This document shows, piece by piece, positions 35,216 through 39,997 of a stretch of 39,997 nucleotides of DNA. Every line of letters begins with the position of its first letter. The stretch's first letter is position 1. Under the pieces are notes generated by a model. It was not told where the DNA came from, searched no databases, and worked only from the letters and a program-made list of their open reading frames with translations. Origin of the DNA: Collinsella sp. TF05-9AC (GTDB lineage: Bacteria; Actinomycetota; Coriobacteriia; Coriobacteriales; Coriobacteriaceae); NCBI RefSeq assembly GCF_003438495.1, contig NZ_QSSH01000017.1:1-39997 (forward strand), given 5' to 3'. Both the position numbers and the translations under genes were made by a program.

Positions 35216-37351
35216 CTAATGGATAAGCTTAAAGTCCAAGTGCCCACGCGTGGTATTGACGCGCGAGACCTCGACAATCACGCGCTGCCCCAGCTCGTAA
35301 CGAGTCCCCGTGTCGGCGCCCGTCAGCGTAAGCGCGTCCTCGTCGAACTCGAACCACTCGTTGCCCAGGCTCTTGATCGAAATCAAGCCTTCGACCTGCG
35401 TTAGATCCAAGCGCACAAAGAGGCCCATGCTGCTAACCCACGAGACGGTTCCGGCATAGCGCTCGCCCAGACGGTCCTCATAGTACTGGGCAATCTTGAT
35501 CTTTTGTGTCGCATGGCTGGCGGCATCTGCCGCGCGCTCGGCATCGCTGCATGCGCGGCAGATCTGCGGCAGAATGCGCGGCAGCGACTCGCGCCCCTTG
35601 CCGATCAGCCGCGGCGTACGGACCAAGGCGTCCTTGCCGCCGAGCTGCTCGTAGGCCAACTGCAGTTTGAGCACGCGGTGCACCACCAGATCGGGGTAGC
35701 GACGGATGGGACTCGTAAAGTGGCAGTAGCACGGCGCGGCGAGCGCAAAGTGGCCCTCGTTGCGCGGCTTGTACAGCGCGCGCTGCATGCTGCGCAGAAG
35801 CAGCGTGTTGACGAGCGGTGCGTTGGCCGTACCGGCGGCAGCATCGACTGCAGCCTGCAGCTCATCGGGACTCCCCAGGGCAATACCGGCAGCACGGCGA
35901 TCGTCGATGATGCCTAGCTGCGCCAGCGCAACGGCGGCACCGTGCAGGCTATCGGGGCTCGGATCCTCATGCACGCGATAGCAGGCCTCGATATCACGGT
36001 CCGCCAGCCACTCTGCAACGCACTCGTTGGCGAGCAGCATGGCTTCCTCGATAAGCGACGTGGCACACGAACGCTCGCGCGCCACAATCTGCACGGGCAC
36101 TCCGTCCTCATCCAATAGAGCGCGAATCTCGGCCGTGTCAAAATCGACTGAGCCGCGGGCGCGACGAATACGACGGCGAAGTTCGGCGAGTTCGTTGGCG
36201 GCGACAAGGAAATCGCCGAGGTCGATGTTGTAGCCGCGGGCGTTCTCCTCGCATGCAAGACCGCGCTCAAGCGCTTCCTCGCGCGAGGTCTCAGCAGCCG
36301 CAACATCCTCGGCCGCACCCTCCAGCACCGAATACTCAACCGCGCCGGCACGCACCAGCAGCGCCTCGGCGCCGTCATAGTCCATACGCACACGCGAGCG
36401 AATCACGCTGGGGTACGGATCGTAATGCCGCACGCGACCCTGCGCATCGAGCTCGATATCGACGGTAAACGCAAGACGGTCCTCGTCAGGGCGAAGCGAG
36501 CACAGGTCACAGGACAGGCGTTCGGGCAGCATGGGAAGCACGCGATCGGCCAGATACACCGATGTCGTGCGATGGCGAGCCTCAAGATCGATATGCCCGT
36601 CCCAAGCCACATAGTGTGAAACGTCGGCGATATGCACACCCAGCTTATAGCCACCCTCGGGCGTGCGCTCCAGCGAAATGGCATCGTCAAAGTCGCGCGC
36701 GTCGACCGGGTCGATCGTGATGACAAAGCGGTCGCGCAGATCGCGGCGGAGCGGGTCCTTAAGCGCCGCGGACACATCGAGCGAAAGCCCCTCGGCCTCG
36801 TCTAGCGCGGCCTCGGGATAGCTATCGGTATAGCCGTAGCGAGCCATCACATATTGAACGCCCAAATCGGGCGCGTCATCTCCGCCAATGCGGCGTTCGA
36901 TCGTCACAGTGCCCGATTCCAGGCGCGTCGGGTAGGTCAAAATGCGCGCGACAACGGCATCACCCGGGTGGACACCCAGACGACCCGCCGAGGTATCCTC
37001 GGGCAGAATGAAGAAGTCGGCCTTCAGGCGCGAATCGAGCGGCTCAATCACACCGAGCGGACCGGCGATCTGGTACGTACCCACCACGCTTATGGCTGCG
37101 CGCTCAACCACGCCTTCGATCACGGCGCGCCGCTCACCGTGCGGGCTATTCTTAATGCTCACAGCAACGGTATCGCCGTCCATGATCTCACGCTTGCCGC
37201 GACCCATGACCTTGTAGTCGCCGTTTTCGGTTACAACGTAGGCACTGTGCTCATGGAGCTGCACGCGCCCGGTCAGGCTCGGACGACGTTCGCTGCGTAC
37301 CGGCCCGCGCTTATTGCGAGCTCCACGCTTATGCTTGTTATTGCGCCCCAT
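35216..37351 (-). CDS. rnr: Ribonuclease R
   Basis: A 711-residue RNase II/R-family 3'-to-5' exoribonuclease. Cold-shock-like domains form the N-terminal third (from about residue 25). The catalytic RNB domain has TIDPVDARDFDDAIS with the metal-binding Asp residues (214, 220, 222, 223). The C-terminal S1 domain (YAGTVSWVSSMGLFVRL) ends HLDFKLIH. The N-terminus is short and very basic (HKRGARNKRG). It degrades structured RNA and works with SmpB/tmRNA. AGGAGG precedes ATG 37351. It lies downstream of ftsEX but is separated from it by a terminator. Confidence 0.95.
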   Translation of the reverse strand: MGRNNKHKRGARNKRGPVRSERRPSLTGRVQLHEHSAYVVTENGDYKVMGRGKREIMDGDTVAVSIKNSPHGERRAVIEGVVERAAISVVGTYQIAGPLGVIEPLDSRLKADFFILPEDTSAGRLGVHPGDAVVARILTYPTRLESGTVTIERRIGGDDAPDLGVQYVMARYGYTDSYPEAALDEAEGLSLDVSAALKDPLRRDLRDRFVITIDPVDARDFDDAISLERTPEGGYKLGVHIADVSHYVAWDGHIDLEARHRTTSVYLADRVLPMLPERLSCDLCSLRPDEDRLAFTVDIELDAQGRVRHYDPYPSVIRSRVRMDYDGAEALLVRAGAVEYSVLEGAAEDVAAAETSREEALERGLACEENARGYNIDLGDFLVAANELAELRRRIRRARGSVDFDTAEIRALLDEDGVPVQIVARERSCATSLIEEAMLLANECVAEWLADRDIEACYRVHEDPSPDSLHGAAVALAQLGIIDDRRAAGIALGSPDELQAAVDAAAGTANAPLVNTLLLRSMQRALYKPRNEGHFALAAPCYCHFTSPIRRYPDLVVHRVLKLQLAYEQLGGKDALVRTPRLIGKGRESLPRILPQICRACSDAERAADAASHATQKIKIAQYYEDRLGERYAGTVSWVSSMGLFVRLDLTQVEGLISIKSLGNEWFEFDEDALTLTGADTGTRYELGQRVIVEVSRVNTTRGHLDFKLIH

Positions 37352-37414
37352 GGCGCCTCCTAACTATCGATTGCGAACTCCAAAGAGTCTACCCAAATGA
37401 TTCGCTTTTCTGCC

Positions 37415-37428
37415 GTCCCCTAGGGGAC
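37415..37428. repeat. Perfect palindrome GTCCCCTAGGGGAC
   Basis: A 14-base perfect palindrome just upstream of rnr, adjacent to the ftsX terminator. It may be an operator for rnr or a fragment of the CCCTAGGGG-containing repeat seen at 5477-5538. Confidence 0.5.
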
Positions 37429-37432
37429 AAAA

Positions 37433-37462
37433 AACGGGCCGCCCCATAAGAGACGACCCGTT
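37433..37462 (-). terminator. Terminator of the ftsE-ftsX operon
   Basis: AACGGGCCG (37433-37441) pairs with CGACCCGTT (37454-37462), with one mismatch. On the minus strand TTTTTTGTCC follows. It lies 25 bases beyond the ftsX stop codon. Confidence 0.85.
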
Positions 37463-37486
37463 GGAAGGGATGAATTCCAGGCATGC

Positions 37487-38407
37487 CTACACGCGCAGGT
37501 AGCGGCGCATGGCGATGGCAGAACCAAAGAGACCGATAATCACGCCGACCAGAATCAGCGCAGCATAGGTCACCAGGTAGTACTGCATCGGCAGGGCAAA
37601 CGACATCCAGCCGATGCTCTCCTGCAGACGCGGAATCATCAGATTGCGCAGCAGCTCCAGAACGCCGATGGAAAGCAGCGAGCCCAAAATGGCCTGCAGT
37701 ACACCCTCGGTGATAAACGGGCCACGAATGAAGCCGTTGCTGGCGCCGACCAGACGCATAATCGCAATCTCGCGACGACGCGCCGTGATGGACAGGCGAA
37801 TCGTGTTGTTGATAAAGATGAACGCGATAAAGGTCAGAAGGCCAACGAGCACCACGGCGGCAATACGGATGTAGTTGGTCACCTGGAACAGGCGGCTTAC
37901 TTCCTCCTGGCCATACAGTACGCTCGCGTTGACGTCGCCGTCGTCCGCGATCTTTTGGAAGTCGGCATTCTTCTTGAGCTTCTTGGCCGTGCTCTCGACC
38001 TGAGACGGATCGTCCATCTCAATCGCAAACGAGGCGGGCAGCGGGTTCTGGCCGTCGAGCGCGCTCATGGTGGCGTCGGCGTTGCCCGACATCTTGCTCG
38101 TATACTCGGCCAGCGCGTCGTCCTTGTCCTTATAGGTCACGGACTTGACGTTATTCCACGTCTTAAGCTCGGCCTCAAAAGCCTGAACATCAGCCTGATC
38201 GGCGTCATCACTAATGAACGCGTTGATGACAACCTGATCCTCGACGGTGCCGATCACGGAGTTCAGCATCGCAGAGCCCATGATAAACAGGCCGATGATA
38301 AACAGCGAAAGGAAGATCGTGATGACGGCGCCGAGCGAGGTAGTCCAGTTACGGAGGAAGTGGCTGATTGCCTCTTTGAAGGAGTAGCCTACGTTAGTTG
38401 GTGCCAT
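37487..38407 (-). CDS. ftsX: Cell division protein FtsX
   Basis: A 306-residue FtsX. An N-terminal membrane helix (about residues 20-45, TSLGAVITIFLSLFIIGLFI) is followed by an extracellular domain of about 120 residues containing DPSQVESTAKKLK. Three more membrane helices follow (VVLVGLLTFIAFIFINNTIR, VLQAILGSLLSIGVL and the last AALILVGVIIGLFGSAIAM). The cytoplasmic loop SITARRREIAIMRLVGASN is the FtsE-coupling helix of the family. With FtsE it controls cell-wall hydrolases at the septum. Its start overlaps the ftsE end by 14 bases, so translation is coupled; no clear ribosome site is seen. Confidence 0.95.
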   Translation of the reverse strand: MAPTNVGYSFKEAISHFLRNWTTSLGAVITIFLSLFIIGLFIMGSAMLNSVIGTVEDQVVINAFISDDADQADVQAFEAELKTWNNVKSVTYKDKDDALAEYTSKMSGNADATMSALDGQNPLPASFAIEMDDPSQVESTAKKLKKNADFQKIADDGDVNASVLYGQEEVSRLFQVTNYIRIAAVVLVGLLTFIAFIFINNTIRLSITARRREIAIMRLVGASNGFIRGPFITEGVLQAILGSLLSIGVLELLRNLMIPRLQESIGWMSFALPMQYYLVTYAALILVGVIIGLFGSAIAMRRYLRV

Positions 38408-39614
38408 AGTTGCCGTAACCTCCCCTCTCCTGGTCGCGGATAACGTGGCCGCCCTCGAGGGCGATTACGCGACGGTGCATGCTATCGACCATCTCGCGGT
38501 CGTGCGTGGCGACGATCACGGTGGTGCCGGTGCGGTTAATACGCTCGAGCAGCTTCATGATGCCCAGCGAGATCGCCGGGTCGAGGTTGCCCGTCGGCTC
38601 GTCGCAGATCAGCAGCGGCGGACGGTTGACCATAGCGCGGGCGACGGCAACGCGCTGCTGCTCGCCACCGGAAAGCTGGTCGGGCAGCGAGTCCATCTGA
38701 TCGGCCAGGCCGACCAGACGCAGCACCTCGGGCACCTGGCTGCGAATGACGCCCTTGGGCTTGCCGATGCACCGCAGGGCAAACGCCACGTTTTCGTAGG
38801 CGGTCTTTTGCGGCAGAAGCTTAAAGTCCTGGAACACGGCGCCAATCTGGCGGCGCAGGAACGGAACCTTGCGGTTCTTGATCTTCATGAGGTCCTGACC
38901 GGCAACCAGGATGCGGCCGCTCGTCGGCTTGACGTCGCGGTTGAGCGTCGACAGCAGCGTGGTCTTACCCGAGCCGGAGTGACCGACCAGGAAGACGAAC
39001 TCGCCCGGATAAATCTCGATGTTGATGTCGTCGAGTGCAGGCTTGTTGGGCTGTGCCGGATAGATCTTGGTGACATGCTCCATAAGGATGACGGGCTCGA
39101 CACCGGCCTGCTTGGCCATCTTCTTGCGGCTGGCCTGCGGATCGATGGGCGCAAACACCGACGTAAAATCGGGGTTGTTGAGCGCGTTATCGAGGCTTGC
39201 GACCTCGGCGGCCTGATCGCTCTCGACCACCGGGGCAGCAGGCTGCGTGGGGTCGGGAATAGCGGCAAAGAGACCGGACTGCGCAGGCTGAGGAGCCGGC
39301 GTCGCAGGGGCCATGGGGTCGGGAATGCCGGCCATGGTAGGCTGCGGCGTGGCGGCGCCAGCCTGAGGCTGCTCCACGCGAGCGGTCACGGCCTGAACGG
39401 GCTCAAAACCCGCCGCGCCGGAAAGCGCGACATCGCTGGTTGGATTGTAGGCAAAGGGATCGGATGCCGGCTGTGCCTGATCTGCCGGCTGAGCGGGGGC
39501 CTGAGCAACAGGCTGGCCCTCTGAATCCGGAGTGGCGAAACGACTGCCCTGGACGCCTGCCTGCGTCTTGGGGGCATCATCGCCCGCACCGGAGGTACGG
39601 AAGTGGTTACCCAC
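38394..39614 (-). CDS. ftsE: Cell division ATP-binding protein FtsE with long N-terminal extension
   Basis: A 406-residue protein. From about residue 175 it is a normal FtsE ABC ATPase: Walker A GHSGSGKT (211-218), Q-loop AVFQDFKLLP, signature LSGGEQQRV, Walker B LLICDEPTGNLD and H-loop VATHD. Typical FtsE is about 225 residues. Here some 170 residues precede it, rich in Pro, Ala, Gln and Asp (PAQPADQAQPASDPFAY, repeated IPDP motifs), surely disordered. The GTG start at 39614 follows AAGGAG. Internal Met codons (166, 178) lack a convincing ribosome site. The extension may recruit division or wall-synthesis partners; this is inferred. Confidence 0.92.
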   Translation of the reverse strand: MGNHFRTSGAGDDAPKTQAGVQGSRFATPDSEGQPVAQAPAQPADQAQPASDPFAYNPTSDVALSGAAGFEPVQAVTARVEQPQAGAATPQPTMAGIPDPMAPATPAPQPAQSGLFAAIPDPTQPAAPVVESDQAAEVASLDNALNNPDFTSVFAPIDPQASRKKMAKQAGVEPVILMEHVTKIYPAQPNKPALDDINIEIYPGEFVFLVGHSGSGKTTLLSTLNRDVKPTSGRILVAGQDLMKIKNRKVPFLRRQIGAVFQDFKLLPQKTAYENVAFALRCIGKPKGVIRSQVPEVLRLVGLADQMDSLPDQLSGGEQQRVAVARAMVNRPPLLICDEPTGNLDPAISLGIMKLLERINRTGTTVIVATHDREMVDSMHRRVIALEGGHVIRDQERGGYGNYGTN

Positions 39615-39720
39615 TGGTGCTCCTTATCGTCGTGCGTTTAAACTACATGAGCGCTTTGTATTTTAGCAGCATTAGCTTTACTGCACATAAAAAGCATGGC
39701 GTGCTTAGGGATCCCGTCGG

Positions 39721-39839
39721 CCGGGTACAGGGTTACTCTCCAAATCGTCCTCGGACATGTCGGAGCCCCCGCTGCGCGCTTCGCGCGGCGGGGGCTCCTC
39801 CGTCCTGCGGAAAGATTTGGAGAGTAACCCTGTGCCCGG
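39721..39839. repeat. Nested palindromic element, right copy
   Basis: The outer arms CCGGGTACAGGGTTACTCTC... (39721-39746) and their reverse complement (39814-39839) match at 25 of 26 positions. Inside lies the core shared with bases 1-76 of the window, with its own hairpin GAGCCCCCGC / GCGGGGGCTC and a GCGCG(CTTCG)CGCG top. It lies upstream of ftsE. Confidence 0.9.
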
Positions 39840-39849
39840 CCTGCGATAA

Positions 39850-39997
39850 CTAAGGGGTCGCCGCGTTTATCTTGAGGTGCTGCATATACAAAGCTGGAAG
39901 GGTCTGAATTGCGCTTTGTCGATATATGCCCTTTTTCCTGATGGGACCGTGCTTGAGGGGCGTCTTCATGAGTTGCGGGGGGAAAAAGAGGGTTTTT
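39850..39997 (-). other. Open reading frame running off the window edge
   Basis: On the minus strand one frame is open from the window edge to a TAG at 39850-39852 and gives about 48 residues (KTPLKHGPIRKKGIYRQSAI... ending AATP). It is not recognised. It could be the end of a gene upstream of ftsE or chance. A rightward gene is not supported. Confidence 0.25.

Overview
The window looks like a chromosomal segment of a high-GC gut actinobacterium of class Coriobacteriia, most likely Collinsella or a close relative. This is inferred from strong AGGAGG ribosome sites, encoded CCA tails on the tRNAs, an ftsE-ftsX-rnr block with smpB nearby, Ala/Gly/Asp-rich proteins, and many short palindromic repeats between genes. 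No database search was possible. About 29 protein-coding genes, one ABC ATPase remnant and two tRNA genes are supported. One gene, a 47-residue rubredoxin, is very small.

Layout. 0-6.5 kb: a FucO-type lactaldehyde reductase, a LURP-one-like protein, a YoaK/DUF1275 membrane protein, the radical SAM protein YgiQ and a CPBP membrane protease. 6.5-9.5 kb: an orphan RelB/DinJ antitoxin, the ABC ATPase fragment and a DEAD-box RNA helicase with a very long RGG-rich tail. 10-13.3 kb: an FHA-domain protein and a Hanks-type membrane Ser/Thr kinase, a likely phospho-signalling pair. 13.6-17.4 kb: a copper efflux module (copA, copZ, csoR) with a CsoR-type box, then a zinc-ribbon membrane protein. 17.4-21.3 kb: an amidohydrolase, an AbiEi-like protein with a PD-(D/E)XK-type motif, and an unknown protein. 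21.6-27.9 kb: glutamate synthase gltB-gltD. 28.3-30.5 kb: the metal transporter mntH, then rubredoxin and a flavin reductase. 30.7-35.1 kb: smpB, a TPR protein, tRNA-Glu and tRNA-Gln, an unknown protein, an ArsC/Spx-like protein, a VanZ-like protein and a small serine recombinase. 35.2-39.6 kb: rnr, ftsX, and an ftsE with a long disordered N-terminal extension.

The most striking structure lies between the genes. A 57-base palindrome (16-base arms GTCTCRATCTGTAACA / TGTTACAGATYGAGAC around a loop of exactly 25 bases) occurs 14 times in five arrays of 2-4 copies, repeating every 80-81 bases. The half-sites therefore alternate in orientation every 39-41 bases. Arrays sit on both sides of the FHA/kinase pair and of the AbiEi-like gene. 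At least five further palindromic families are present, including a nested element found at both ends of the window in opposite orientation and a three-unit array of about 61-base period at 33.1-33.3 kb.

Metabolic and regulatory themes: copper homeostasis with local CsoR control; divalent metal uptake with a DtxR-like site in the promoter; ammonium assimilation through glutamate synthase; thiol/oxygen stress functions (rubredoxin plus flavin reductase); and RNA quality control (RNase R, SmpB, DEAD-box helicase).
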